A DNA stretch of 64,000 nucleotides from Paraburkholderia sp. C35 (lineage in GTDB: Bacteria > Pseudomonadota > Gammaproteobacteria > Burkholderiales > Burkholderiaceae), in contig NZ_QBUY01000023.1 in NCBI RefSeq assembly GCF_003121405.1, positions 32,706 to 96,705 of the forward strand, written 5' to 3'. Under the pieces are notes generated by a model. That model searched no databases. It saw only the letters and a program-made list of their open reading frames with translations, and had not been told where the DNA came from. This document shows positions 9,228 through 18,575 of the stretch, piece after piece (position 1 is the stretch's first letter; the number at the start of each line of letters is the position of its first letter). Both the position numbers and the translations under genes were made by a program.

Positions 9228-9983
9228 ATGCGCACTTACCGTCCGAAGCGCCGTCGGCCGCAGATTCACGCCGGCACGCCCGTCTGGTTGTTCGACCTCG
9301 ACAACACGCTGCATCACGCGTCGCACGCCATTTTCCCGGCCATCAACAGCGCGATGACGCAGTACATCATCGACGCGCTGCAAGTCGAACGCGCCGAAGC
9401 GAACCGTCTGCGCACCGGCTACACGCAGCGCTACGGCGCCGCGCTGCTCGGTCTCACGCGCCATCATGATTTCGACGCGCACGACTTCCTCGACTACGTG
9501 CACACGTTCCCCGATCTGCGCGCGATGCTGCGCAGCGAGCGCGGCCTGAAACGTCTCGTCGACGCGCTGCCTGGCCGCAAGATCGTGCTCACCAACGCGC
9601 CCGAAGCGTATGCGCTCGACGTGCTGAAAGAACTCGGCATCGAGCGGCTGTTCGAGCGCGTGATCGCCATCGAGCACATGCGCGACCGCCGTTTCTGGCG
9701 CGCCAAACCCGATCATTCGATGTTGCGCCGCGCGATGCGCGACGCGCACGTACGTCTCACCGATGCCGTGCTGGTCGAAGACACGCGCAGCCATTTGAAG
9801 AACTACCGGCGGCTGGGCATCCGCACGGTGTGGATCACCGGCCATCTGCCGCGCCACGCGCACGCCGACGGCACACCGACGCGATTGCCGGGCACGGGTC
9901 GCCCGCACTATGTCGATCGACGCATTCGTTCGCTAAAATCGTTGAGACTGGGCACTCGCCTGGAAGGCCGATCGAACAACTGA
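9228..9983 (+). CDS. HAD-family pyrimidine 5'-nucleotidase
   Basis: A 251-residue HAD hydrolase of subfamily IA. Motif I is WLFDLDNTLHH (nucleophile D23, D25), motif II LTNAP, motif III the lysine in AKPDHSM, and motif IV LVEDTRSHLKNYRRLG. This arrangement matches the SDT1/PPM1-like pyrimidine 5'-nucleotidases that dephosphorylate UMP/CMP-type nucleotides. It lies between argB and slmA, as in other Burkholderiales. The N-terminus is basic (MRTYRPKRRRPQ). The spacer before it (9020-9227) holds a hairpin GCGAAGCACG/CGTGCTTCGC at 9063-9095 without a T run. Confidence 0.85.
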   Translation: MRTYRPKRRRPQIHAGTPVWLFDLDNTLHHASHAIFPAINSAMTQYIIDALQVERAEANRLRTGYTQRYGAALLGLTRHHDFDAHDFLDYVHTFPDLRAMLRSERGLKRLVDALPGRKIVLTNAPEAYALDVLKELGIERLFERVIAIEHMRDRRFWRAKPDHSMLRRAMRDAHVRLTDAVLVEDTRSHLKNYRRLGIRTVWITGHLPRHAHADGTPTRLPGTGRPHYVDRRIRSLKSLRLGTRLEGRSNN

Positions 9984-10019
9984 CGCAGAACCGGCCGCGC
10001 CAAATCAGGGACGACAGAC

Positions 10020-10685
10020 ATGCAGCCTATCCGCAAGCATGACGAGGACGTAACCGAAGACCAGCCGGCCGCGCCGCGCGCAACACGCCTGAAGCCGGGC
10101 GAACGCCGCGTGCATATCCTGCAGACGCTCGCCGCGATGCTGGAAGCGCCGAAGAACGAAAAGATCACCACGGCGGCGCTCGCTGCGCGTATCGGCGTAT
10201 CGGAAGCTGCGCTGTATCGGCATTTCGCCAGCAAGGCGCAGATGTTCGAAGGACTGATCGAATTCATCGAACACACGCTTTTCGGGCTCATCAACCAGAT
10301 CGTCGAGAAAGAGCCGAACGGCGTGCTGCAGGCACGCGCGATCGCGTTGATGCTGCTCAATTTTTCGGCGAAAAACCCCGGCATGACGCGCGTGCTGACC
10401 TGCGAAGCGCTCGTCGGTGAACACGAACGGCTCACCGATCGTGTCAATCAGTTGCTCGAACGCGTCGAGGCGTCGCTCAGGCAATGTCTGCGGCTCGGCT
10501 TGATGGAATCGTCGAGCCACGCCGCAGATCCGGCGGTTCCGCTGCCCGCCGACTACGATCCCGTCGTGCGCGCGAGTCTGGTGATCAGCTACATCATCGG
10601 GCGGTGGCATCGCTTCGTGCGCAGCGGCTTCGCGCGTGCACCCGTCGAACAGGCCGACGCGCAACTGCGGCTGATTCTCCAGTAA
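10020..10685 (+). CDS. slmA: nucleoid occlusion factor SlmA (TetR family)
   Basis: A 221-residue TetR-like DNA-binding protein. The N-terminal helix-turn-helix (ITTAALAARIGVSEAALYRHFASKAQMFEGLIEFIE) is the SlmA version, and the C-terminal half matches SlmA over the full length. SlmA bound to chromosomal sites blocks FtsZ ring assembly over the nucleoid. The location next to argB and the nucleotidase gene supports the name. Confidence 0.92.
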   Translation: MQPIRKHDEDVTEDQPAAPRATRLKPGERRVHILQTLAAMLEAPKNEKITTAALAARIGVSEAALYRHFASKAQMFEGLIEFIEHTLFGLINQIVEKEPNGVLQARAIALMLLNFSAKNPGMTRVLTCEALVGEHERLTDRVNQLLERVEASLRQCLRLGLMESSSHAADPAVPLPADYDPVVRASLVISYIIGRWHRFVRSGFARAPVEQADAQLRLILQ

Positions 10686-10928
10686 GGCGCCTCGACGCAG
10701 TGGCGCCACATTTTCCGCTATACTCTGCGCTTGACCGTTTTTGACGGTTCAAGACAACACAACGCGCCGATTTGCTGACTCGATTGCGGGCGCGCGAACC
10801 AGCGGGTGGATTCGATCCATCTACGCGGTTCACTATAAATGCGGCTAAAGAGGTCGTCAGCCGCGCACACTCTCCTTCCGCGCACGCGCCGACACCATTT
10901 AGCCGCCTCATGTCAGAAGGCGGAATGA
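10686..10928 (+). promoter_or_regulatory. metX leader with inverted repeats
   Basis: TATACT at 10719-10724 is a candidate -10 box, giving a leader of about 200 nt. The leader contains an imperfect palindrome CTTGACCGT/ACGGTTCAAG (about 10730-10753) and a 9-bp inverted repeat GCGGCTAAA (10841-10849) / TTTAGCCGC (10898-10906) that would place the metX start region below a large stem-loop. This could be a regulator site or an RNA control element; I do not recognise a known SAM riboswitch. Confidence 0.4.
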
Positions 10929-12074
10929 ATGGAATCGATCGGGATCGTCACTCCACAAACAATGCATTTTTCCGAGCCGCTGCGTCTGCAGAACGGCAGC
11001 TCGCTCGCGAACTACGACCTCGTCGTCGAAACCTACGGCACGCTCAATGCAGCGCGCAGCAACGCCGTGCTCGTGTGCCACGCGCTCAACGCGTCGCATC
11101 ACGTGGCGGGCGTGTATGCGGACGATCCGAAGAACGTCGGCTGGTGGGACAACATGGTCGGGCCGGGCAAGCCGCTCGATACCAACCGCTTCTTCGTGAT
11201 CGGCGTGAACAATCTCGGCTCGTGCTTCGGCTCGACAGGACCGATGAGTATCGATCCGTCGACAGGCCGTCCGTACGGCAAGAGCTTCCCGGTTGTGACG
11301 GTCGAAGACTGGGTGAACGCGCAGGCGCTCGTCGCCGATCAGTTCGGCATCGAGAAATTCGCCGCCGTGATGGGCGGCAGCCTCGGCGGCATGCAGGCGC
11401 TCGCGTGGAGCCTGATGTATCCGGACCGGCTCGCACATTGCATCGTGATCGCATCGACACCGAAGCTCTCGGCGCAGAACATCGCGTTCAACGAAGTGGC
11501 GCGCTCGTCGATTCTCTCCGACCCGGATTTCCACGGCGGCGACTATTACGCGCACGGCGTGAAGCCGAAGCGCGGCTTGCGCGTCGCACGGATGATCGGC
11601 CACATCACGTATCTGTCGGATGACGATATGGCCGCCAAGTTCGGCCGCGCGTTGCGCCGCGCGGAAGGCGCGGAAGACGCGTACAACTTCAACTTCGATG
11701 TCGAGTTCGAAGTGGAATCGTATCTGCGCTATCAGGGCGACAAGTTCGCCGATTACTTCGACGCGAACACGTATCTGCTCATCACACGCGCGCTCGATTA
11801 CTTCGACCCTGCCAAGGCATTCGACGGCGATCTCACCGCCGCGCTCGCGCACACGAAGGCGAAGTATCTGATCGCGAGCTTCACGACCGACTGGCGTTTC
11901 GCGCCTGCACGTTCACGCGAACTGGTGAAGGCGCTGCTCGATCACAAGCGCCAGGTGACGTACGGCGAAATCGACGCACCGCACGGCCACGACGCCTTCC
12001 TTCTCGACGACGCGCGTTATCACAACCTGATGCGCGCCTACTACGAACGCATTGCTGCGGAGGTAAACGCATGA
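10929..12074 (+). CDS. metX: homoserine O-acyltransferase MetX
   Basis: A 381-residue alpha/beta hydrolase fold enzyme that acylates homoserine in methionine biosynthesis. The nucleophile elbow is MGGSLGGMQ with S151; the acid is in FTTDWRFAPARS (about residue 320) and the histidine in DAPHGHDAFL (about 353). Whether it uses acetyl-CoA or succinyl-CoA cannot be read safely from sequence here. The gene overlaps metW by 4 bp, the usual metXW pair. Confidence 0.95.
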   Translation: MESIGIVTPQTMHFSEPLRLQNGSSLANYDLVVETYGTLNAARSNAVLVCHALNASHHVAGVYADDPKNVGWWDNMVGPGKPLDTNRFFVIGVNNLGSCFGSTGPMSIDPSTGRPYGKSFPVVTVEDWVNAQALVADQFGIEKFAAVMGGSLGGMQALAWSLMYPDRLAHCIVIASTPKLSAQNIAFNEVARSSILSDPDFHGGDYYAHGVKPKRGLRVARMIGHITYLSDDDMAAKFGRALRRAEGAEDAYNFNFDVEFEVESYLRYQGDKFADYFDANTYLLITRALDYFDPAKAFDGDLTAALAHTKAKYLIASFTTDWRFAPARSRELVKALLDHKRQVTYGEIDAPHGHDAFLLDDARYHNLMRAYYERIAAEVNA

Positions 12075-12679
12075 ACCAGCGCGCTCTCGATTATCTTGCG
12101 ACGCGCCCGGATTTCCGCGCGATTGCCCGCTGGGTCGAGCCACGCGGCACGGTGCTCGATCTCGGTTGCGGTGACGGCTCGCTGCTATCGCTGCTGATGG
12201 AAGAACTCGAAGTAACGGGCTACGGCATCGAGATCAACGACGCCGGCGTGCTCGCCTCGACCAAGAACGGCATCAACGTGATCCAGCAGAATCTGGAAGA
12301 CGGCCTGCGTCTGTTCGAAGACGGCAGCTTCGATTTTGCGATCCTTTCTCAAACGCTGCAGACCATTCACCAGACGGCCGCGATCCTGCGCGAGACGGTG
12401 CGAGTCGGTAAGGAATGCATCGTTTCGTTCCCAAATTTCGGGTATTGGGCGCATCGGCTGTCGGTTTTGCAGGGACGCATGCCGGTGTCGAAATCGCTGC
12501 CTTATCAGTGGCACAACACGCCGAACGTGCGTGTGCTGACCATCAAGGATTTCGAAGCGCTCGCGCCGGAAGTCGGCATCGATATTCTCGATCGCCTGGT
12601 GCTGCATGGCGGCCAGCAAGTGAGATGGGGCGTGAACTGGCGTGGTAGTCTTGCGGTCTATCGCGTCAAGAAAAGCTAA
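12071..12679 (+). CDS. metW: methionine biosynthesis protein MetW
   Basis: A 202-residue class I SAM-dependent methyltransferase-like protein with the SAM-binding motif VLDLGCGDGSLL and the typical NFGYWAHRL segment. MetW is always found next to metX and is needed for, or regulates, MetX activity in several proteobacteria. The start overlaps the metX stop (ATGA), implying translational coupling. Confidence 0.93.
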   Translation: MNQRALDYLATRPDFRAIARWVEPRGTVLDLGCGDGSLLSLLMEELEVTGYGIEINDAGVLASTKNGINVIQQNLEDGLRLFEDGSFDFAILSQTLQTIHQTAAILRETVRVGKECIVSFPNFGYWAHRLSVLQGRMPVSKSLPYQWHNTPNVRVLTIKDFEALAPEVGIDILDRLVLHGGQQVRWGVNWRGSLAVYRVKKS

Positions 12680-12692
12680 CCTCATTCATCTC

Positions 12693-14087
12693 ATGTCGAA
12701 CCCGCCACACGAGGCGCCTGCACTAACCGCTCACGAAGAACATCCCGGCTGGCGCGCGTTTCTCAACGCGCGCATGCTGATCTGCGTCTTTCTCGGCTTC
12801 ACGTCGGGGTTGCCGCTATTCACGCTCGTCTATCTCGTGCAGGCCTGGTTGCGCTCCGAAGGCGTGAACCTGAAGGAAATCGGCCTGTTTGCGCTGATCC
12901 AGTTTCCCTACACGTGGAAATTCGTCTGGGCGCCGCTGATGGACCGCTATGTGCCACGTCTGCCCGGCTGGCGTCCAGGACGCCGGCGCGGCTGGATGCT
13001 GTTCACGCAGATTCTCGTTGCTGTCGCGATTGCCTCGCTTGGCATCGTGTCGCCGCGCGATTCGATCTGGACGGTGGCGGCGTTGACGTCGCTCGTCGCG
13101 TTCTTCGGCGCGAGTTCGGACATCGTGATCGACGCCTATCGACGCGAACTCCTGCACGACACCGAGCAAGGTCTCGGCAACGCCGTGCACGTGAACGCGT
13201 ACAAGATCGCGGCACTCGTGCCTGGCTCGCTCGCCCTGATTCTCTCGGACCATCTGCCGTGGGCCACCGTATTCATCGTCACGGCCGCGTTCATGATTCC
13301 GGGCATGATCATGACGCTCGTCGTGAAAGAACCCGAAGTGCACGGCAAGCCGCCGAAGAACCTGCGCGAAGCGATCGTTGAACCGTTCCGTGAGTTCATT
13401 CACCGCGACGGCTGGCGCGGCGCGCTGTTCGTGCTCGGCTTCATCTTCCTGTACAAGCTCGGCGATACGATGGCGACCACGCTATCCACGTCGTTCTTTC
13501 TCGACATCGGCTTTTCGCGCACGCAGATCGGCGTGATCGCGAAGACGACGGCGTTTGGCGCGAGTCTCGCGGGCGGCATCATCGGCGGGATTGCGCTGAT
13601 GAAGATCGGCATCGGGCGCGGATTGTGGATCTTCGGCTTCCTGCAAATGGTGTCGACGCTCGGCTTCGCGTGGCTCGCGCATGTCGGGCCCACGTCGCCG
13701 GGGCTGACTGTCGTGTATGACATTGCCGTTGCAATCAGCACGGGTACGACGAATCTGCTGTCGCTGCTCGGTATCGGCTGGACGGTGAAGCTCGAACCGA
13801 TGTCGGTGGCGCTGGCGATCGTGTACGGCTTCGAGACGTTCACCACCGGTCTCACGCTCGCCGCATTCACTGCGTATATCGCGAGTACGACCGATCCGCG
13901 CTATACGGCAACGCAGTTCGCACTCTTTACATCATTGGCTTCCGTGCCGCGCACATTGGCGTCGGCGGCAAGCGGCTTCGTCGTCGCGGAGTTCGGCTGG
14001 TTCCATTACTTCATCCTCTGCACGGCGCTTGCTGTACCGGGCATGCTACTGTTGGTCCGGATCGCCCCTTGGAGAAAGCAGTCGTGA
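12693..14087 (+). CDS. ampG: AmpG-like MFS permease
   Basis: A 464-residue inner-membrane transporter of the major facilitator superfamily with about 12-14 hydrophobic helices. The first helix segment LGFTSGLPLFTLVYLVQAWL and the WAPLMDRYVPRLPGWRPGRRRG loop are characteristic of AmpG, which imports anhydromuropeptides for cell-wall recycling and links to AmpC induction. I chose the ATG at 12693 over 12642, which lies inside metW. The following M48 protease gene overlaps its stop codon. Confidence 0.88.
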   Translation: MSNPPHEAPALTAHEEHPGWRAFLNARMLICVFLGFTSGLPLFTLVYLVQAWLRSEGVNLKEIGLFALIQFPYTWKFVWAPLMDRYVPRLPGWRPGRRRGWMLFTQILVAVAIASLGIVSPRDSIWTVAALTSLVAFFGASSDIVIDAYRRELLHDTEQGLGNAVHVNAYKIAALVPGSLALILSDHLPWATVFIVTAAFMIPGMIMTLVVKEPEVHGKPPKNLREAIVEPFREFIHRDGWRGALFVLGFIFLYKLGDTMATTLSTSFFLDIGFSRTQIGVIAKTTAFGASLAGGIIGGIALMKIGIGRGLWIFGFLQMVSTLGFAWLAHVGPTSPGLTVVYDIAVAISTGTTNLLSLLGIGWTVKLEPMSVALAIVYGFETFTTGLTLAAFTAYIASTTDPRYTATQFALFTSLASVPRTLASAASGFVVAEFGWFHYFILCTALAVPGMLLLVRIAPWRKQS

Positions 14088-15271
14088 TGTTGTCCGTGTC
14101 GCGGCGCGCCGTCATGGGTCCGGCTGTGCGCGCCGCTTTCCGTCGATCGCCTGCATATCGCATGCGCGCGTCGGTGCGTGCGCTGCATGTAGCTGTGCTC
14201 GCCGCGTGTGCGGTTGTCGGCATGTTGACACCGTGGCAGGCGCAAGCGACGGAATCGCCGTCCAACGTCAGCGCGCCGCCTGCCGCTAATGCTCCTGCGG
14301 CGCCTGTTACGCCGTCTGCACCGAAATCCGAAGCCGCACCCGCTGCTACGTCTGGCGTTTCCGTGCCGTCGAATGCGGGCTCTGTGCCGCCTCAAACGCC
14401 CGTCACCGCGCGCACGCCCGCGCCAACACCACCGCCGCCCACGCTTCCCGCGCCATTCCAGCCGAATCAGCAATTGCGTTACGGCGGCTACGCGGTGTTC
14501 CGCAACCTGATTCCCTCACCGATGCTCGAAGCGCAATCGGCTGAAGAATTCGATCAGATCGCCCGCGGCGCGGAACACATGAACCGGCTTTACCCGGCTT
14601 CCGACGCGCACACGACGCGCGTGCAGTCGATCGTCGACAAGCTGATTCCGTATTCGCTGAAATGGAACGACCGCTCGAAGAACTGGAAATGGGACGTTGC
14701 CGTTCTGCGCTCGACGGACATCCGCGCGTACTGTCTGCCGGGCGGCAAGATCGTGATCTACGGCGGCATGCTCGACAAGGTCAAGCTCAACGACAACGAA
14801 CTCGGCATGCTGCTCGGCCATGAAATCGCGCATGCGCTGCGCGAGCATGCGCGCGAGCGACTCGGCGAACAGCAGGCCGCGCAACTCGGTTCGGGGACGA
14901 TTCCGCAACTCTTCGGTCTCGCCGATCTCGGCGAAGCGCCGCTCGGCATCGGCACGCAGTTGCTGGAAATGAAGTACGAACGCGCCGATGAAACGGAAGC
15001 CGATGTGATCGGCAGCGAAATCGCGTCGCGCGCGGGTTTCGATCCGCGCGCTGCCATCACGCTATGGGACAAGCTCGCCGTCGCGACGCGCAACAATCGC
15101 GATCAGGGCTTTATCTACGTGCATCCGTACAATCCGGCGCGGCGCGCGGACATCATGAAGCGCCTGCCCGACATGTTGCCGCTGTACGCGAAGGCGATCG
15201 GCAAGACAGTCGATGCGTTGCCTGACTACGCGGGCATCGGTCATCCACGTCGTACGACCGCGAACGACTGA
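14087..15271 (+). CDS. M48-family metalloprotease
   Basis: A 394-residue peptidase with zinc motif HEIAH in LLGHEIAHALREHAR and a downstream glutamate in ERADETEADVIGSEIA. It begins with a basic stretch and a hydrophobic segment (HVAVLAACAVVGML), which suggests export to the periplasm. A Pro/Ala-rich linker (about residues 55-120) precedes the catalytic domain. The start is uncertain: 14087 overlaps the ampG stop as TGATG, and 14114 is an alternative. Its family includes BepA/LoiP-type envelope quality-control proteases; the substrate is unknown. Confidence 0.82.
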   Translation: MLSVSRRAVMGPAVRAAFRRSPAYRMRASVRALHVAVLAACAVVGMLTPWQAQATESPSNVSAPPAANAPAAPVTPSAPKSEAAPAATSGVSVPSNAGSVPPQTPVTARTPAPTPPPPTLPAPFQPNQQLRYGGYAVFRNLIPSPMLEAQSAEEFDQIARGAEHMNRLYPASDAHTTRVQSIVDKLIPYSLKWNDRSKNWKWDVAVLRSTDIRAYCLPGGKIVIYGGMLDKVKLNDNELGMLLGHEIAHALREHARERLGEQQAAQLGSGTIPQLFGLADLGEAPLGIGTQLLEMKYERADETEADVIGSEIASRAGFDPRAAITLWDKLAVATRNNRDQGFIYVHPYNPARRADIMKRLPDMLPLYAKAIGKTVDALPDYAGIGHPRRTTAND

Positions 15272-15283
15272 CACCCGGCGCGT

Positions 15284-16069
15284 TTATTTCTTCTTCGCGA
15301 TCTTGTGCGCGTAGTCGACGGTCACGGGCGCGTGATCACTGAACTTGATATCGCGGAACACGTCGACGCGCTTGGCCGTGTCAGCAATGCCCTGCGTCGC
15401 GATCTGATAATCGATACGCCACCCGACGTTCTTCGCATACGCCTGACCGCGATTGCTCCACCACGTGTACTGCTCGGGACGCTGGTCGAGCGTGCGGAAC
15501 ACATCCACGTAACCGACTTCATCGAACAGTTTGGTGAGCCACGCGCGCTCTTCCGGCAGGCAGCCCGAGTTCTTCTGGTTGCCCTTCCAGTTCTTGATGT
15601 CGATTTCCTTGTGCACGATATTCACGTCGCCGCACACGATCACTTCGCGTTCTTTCGCGAGTTCCGCGAGATGCGGCATGAACTCGTCCATGAAACGGTA
15701 CTTGGCCTGCTGGCGCTCGTCGCCGCTCGAACCCGACGGCACGTACACCGAAATCACCGACAGATTGCCGAAGCGGGCTTCCACATAACGGCCTTCGGGA
15801 TCGAACTCTTCGCTGCCAAAACCGATGATGACTTCATCCGGCTCATGACGCGTGTAGAGACCCGCGCCGCTATACCCCTTCTTCACCGCATGCTGGAAAT
15901 AGCCGGTGAAACCGTGCGGCGCGAGGAATTCCGGCGTCATGTCGTCCTGCGAGCATTTGATTTCCTGCACGCACACCACATCGGCCTTCTGCTCGCCGAA
16001 CCACTCGAAAAAGCCCTTCTTGGCCGCCGAACGAATGCCGTTCAGGTTGGCGGTGATCACACGGAACAT
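15284..16069 (-). CDS. xthA: exodeoxyribonuclease III
   Basis: A 261-residue endonuclease/exonuclease/phosphatase-fold enzyme for base excision repair (AP endonuclease, 3'-phosphatase and 3'-5' exonuclease). Visible motifs are ITANLNGIRSA, VCVQEIKCS (metal-binding Glu), GDVNIVH, and the C-terminal SDHAPVTVDY with the catalytic Asp-His. The length is normal. It is convergent with the M48 gene and followed on the same strand by no close partner. Confidence 0.93.
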   Translation of the reverse strand: MFRVITANLNGIRSAAKKGFFEWFGEQKADVVCVQEIKCSQDDMTPEFLAPHGFTGYFQHAVKKGYSGAGLYTRHEPDEVIIGFGSEEFDPEGRYVEARFGNLSVISVYVPSGSSGDERQQAKYRFMDEFMPHLAELAKEREVIVCGDVNIVHKEIDIKNWKGNQKNSGCLPEERAWLTKLFDEVGYVDVFRTLDQRPEQYTWWSNRGQAYAKNVGWRIDYQIATQGIADTAKRVDVFRDIKFSDHAPVTVDYAHKIAKKK

Positions 16070-16112
16070 GTTTTTCCTTCGTTATGTTTTCGTCTATTCG
16101 ACAAGGTGAAGA

Positions 16113-16949
16113 TCATTCGACAATCACGCCCTTCAGCGATTCTTTTGCGGGCGGGAATTCAAGCTTCAGCGACTGGAACGCGCGCAGCAACAACTCGCCG
16201 ACCATCACGTTGCGATGCGTTTTCGAATCGGCGGGAATCACGTACCACGGCGCGTATTCCGTCGATGTCGCCGCGAGCGCGTCGTCGTAGGCGTCCTGAT
16301 ACTTGTTCCACAGCTTGCGCGCGTCGAGATCGGAGACGTCGAACTTCCAGTGCTTGGTCGGATCGTCGATACGCGATTGAAGACGCTCGCGCTGCTCGTC
16401 CTTCGAAATGTGCAGCATGCATTTGATGATCGTCGTGCCGTTTTCCGCGAGCATCAGCTCGAAGTCGCGAATGTGACGATAGCGGCACAACCGCGCCTCC
16501 TTGTCCATCGAGCCGAGCACGACGGGCACCAGCACGTCTTCGTAATGGCTGCGGTTGAAGATGGTCAGTTCGCCGGCAGCGGGCGCCTGCGCGTGAACGC
16601 GCCACAGGAAGTCGTGAGCAAGCTCGATCGGCGTCGGCGCCTTGAACGGCACGATGCGCAAACCGAGCGGATCGACTTCATGAAACACCGCGCGGATCGT
16701 GCCGTCCTTGCCGCTGGTGTCCATGCCCTGCAGCACGAGCAGAACACGCTGCACGCGCTGCGCATGCAGACGTTCCTGCTGCGCATCGAGCGCCGCGCCG
16801 ATTTCAGCGAGCCGTTCGCGGTCAGTGTCTTTTGCGCCCGTCGAAAACGGCTTCGTGGACGGATCGATGCTCGCGAGCGAAAACTTCGATTTGCTGCCTT
16901 CGTCGAAGAACGGCACGCGATAGTCGTCCAGTTCGATTTTTTTCGCCAT
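16113..16949 (-). CDS. ppk2: polyphosphate kinase 2 family protein
   Basis: A 278-residue P-loop kinase of the PPK2 family, which transfers phosphate between polyphosphate and nucleotides. Walker A is LQGMDTSGKDGT; the RSHYEDVLVPVV lid and the DPTKHWKFDVSDLDARKLW segment are typical. I placed the start at 16949, which has a strong AGGAGGAAA ribosome site, not at an upstream ATG at 16979. The single-domain length agrees with PPK2 class I or III; nucleotide preference (ADP, AMP or GDP) is not decidable by eye. Confidence 0.88.
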   Translation of the reverse strand: MAKKIELDDYRVPFFDEGSKSKFSLASIDPSTKPFSTGAKDTDRERLAEIGAALDAQQERLHAQRVQRVLLVLQGMDTSGKDGTIRAVFHEVDPLGLRIVPFKAPTPIELAHDFLWRVHAQAPAAGELTIFNRSHYEDVLVPVVLGSMDKEARLCRYRHIRDFELMLAENGTTIIKCMLHISKDEQRERLQSRIDDPTKHWKFDVSDLDARKLWNKYQDAYDDALAATSTEYAPWYVIPADSKTHRNVMVGELLLRAFQSLKLEFPPAKESLKGVIVE

Positions 16950-17097
16950 CGTGTTTCCTCCTGTTCGGCGGGCCATCATGTCGAATGGAAAAGTGGAAAA
17001 GCAAACGGGCCGTTGCGCGACTTTCGATGCGACAACAGCCCGTCATGGCAGTTGCGTGCTGACGTGCTGCACGCAAACGCCGATACCACTACGACAC

Positions 17098-18573
17098 TTA
17101 GCCCAGCTTCTTCTTCAACAGTTCGTTGACCTGCTGCGGATTCGCCTTGCCCTTGGTCGCCTTCATCGCCTGACCGATCAGCGCGTTGAACGCCTTTTCC
17201 TTGCCCGCGCGGAATTCTTCAACCGACTTCTGGTTCGCGGCGAGCACTTCGTCGATGATCGCTTCGAGCGCGCCGGTATCGGAAATCTGCTTGAGACCCT
17301 TCGCTTCGATGATGCGGTCGGCAGCGGCTTCGTCGGTGGCTTTCTCTTCCCAGATCGCGAGGAAGATTTCCTTGGCGATCTTGTTCGAGATCGTGCCGTC
17401 GGCGATACGTTGCAGCACCAGCGCGAGTTGCACGGCGGAAACCGGGCTGTTGGCGATATCGAGGTCTTCGCGGTTCAGTTGCGACGACACTTCGCCCATC
17501 AGCCAGTTTGCTGCAACCTTCGCCTGCGCTGCGCCGACCTTGGCGACAACGGCTTCGTAGTAAGCGGCCATTGCCTTGCTCGACGTGACGACGCCTGCAT
17601 CGTACGGCGTGAGACCGTATTGCTCGACGAAACGCTGCTGCATCGCAGCCGGCAGTTCCGGCAGTTCACCCTTCACGCGCTCGACCCACGCCGCGTCGAT
17701 CACGAGCGGCATCAGATCGGGATCGGGGAAATAGCGGTAATCGTGCGCGTCTTCCTTGCTGCGCATCGAACGCGTTTCGCGCTTGTCCGGGTCATACAGA
17801 CGCGTTTCCTGCACCACCGTGCCGCCGTCTTCGATCAGTTCGATCTGACGACGCACTTCGTACTGGATCGCTTCTTCGAGGAAGCGGAACGAGTTCAGGT
17901 TCTTGATCTCGGCACGCGTGCCGAATTCCTTCTGGCCAACCGGACGCACCGACACGTTCGCATCGCAACGGAACGAGCCTTCCTGCATGTTGCCATCACA
18001 AATGCCGAGCCACACGACGAGACCATGCAAGGCCTTCGCATACGCCACGGCTTCGGCGGCGCTGCGCATTTCCGGCTCGGTGACGATTTCGAGCAGCGGC
18101 GTGCCCGCGCGGTTCAGGTCGATGCCCGTCATGCCTGCGAAGTCTTCGTGCAGCGACTTGCCTGCGTCTTCTTCCAGGTGAGCGCGCGTCAGGTTGACGG
18201 TCTTTTCGTATGCTTCCTTGCCAGCCTTTTCGTTAGCCGGAACCTGAATCGTGATCTGTCCGCCCTGCACGACAGGAATCTCGTACTGGCTGATCTGATA
18301 GCCCTTCGGCAGATCAGGGTAGAAGTAGTTCTTGCGCGCGAAGATGCTGCGCGGCGCGATCGTCGCGTCGATGGCGAGGCCGAACTGGATCGCGCGCTCG
18401 ACAGCGCCCTTGTTCATCACGGGCAGCACGCCCGGCAATGCCAGATCGACGGGACAGGCCTGTGTGTTCGGTGCGGCGCCAAACTGCGTGGCTGCGCCCG
18501 AGAAAATCTTCGAGACCGTCGACAGTTGCGCGTGGGTCTCGAGACCGATAACGACTTCCCATTGTGTTGCCAT
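17098..18573 (-). CDS. gatB: Asp-tRNA(Asn)/Glu-tRNA(Gln) amidotransferase subunit B
   Basis: A 491-residue subunit that phosphorylates and amidates misacylated Glu-tRNA(Gln) or Asp-tRNA(Asn). The N-terminal WEVVIGLETHAQLST and the ANVSVRP and YRYFPDPDLMPL signatures are present, and the C-terminus is the helical YqeY-like tail (MKATKGKANPQQVNELL). It follows gatA with a 2-bp gap in the gatCAB cluster. Confidence 0.97.
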   Translation of the reverse strand: MATQWEVVIGLETHAQLSTVSKIFSGAATQFGAAPNTQACPVDLALPGVLPVMNKGAVERAIQFGLAIDATIAPRSIFARKNYFYPDLPKGYQISQYEIPVVQGGQITIQVPANEKAGKEAYEKTVNLTRAHLEEDAGKSLHEDFAGMTGIDLNRAGTPLLEIVTEPEMRSAAEAVAYAKALHGLVVWLGICDGNMQEGSFRCDANVSVRPVGQKEFGTRAEIKNLNSFRFLEEAIQYEVRRQIELIEDGGTVVQETRLYDPDKRETRSMRSKEDAHDYRYFPDPDLMPLVIDAAWVERVKGELPELPAAMQQRFVEQYGLTPYDAGVVTSSKAMAAYYEAVVAKVGAAQAKVAANWLMGEVSSQLNREDLDIANSPVSAVQLALVLQRIADGTISNKIAKEIFLAIWEEKATDEAAADRIIEAKGLKQISDTGALEAIIDEVLAANQKSVEEFRAGKEKAFNALIGQAMKATKGKANPQQVNELLKKKLG

Positions 18574-18575
18574 GT

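Noticed and set aside
10686..10928. Known SAM riboswitch before metX
   Set aside because: I could not match any SAM-I, SAM-II or SAH consensus; only the inverted repeats remain.
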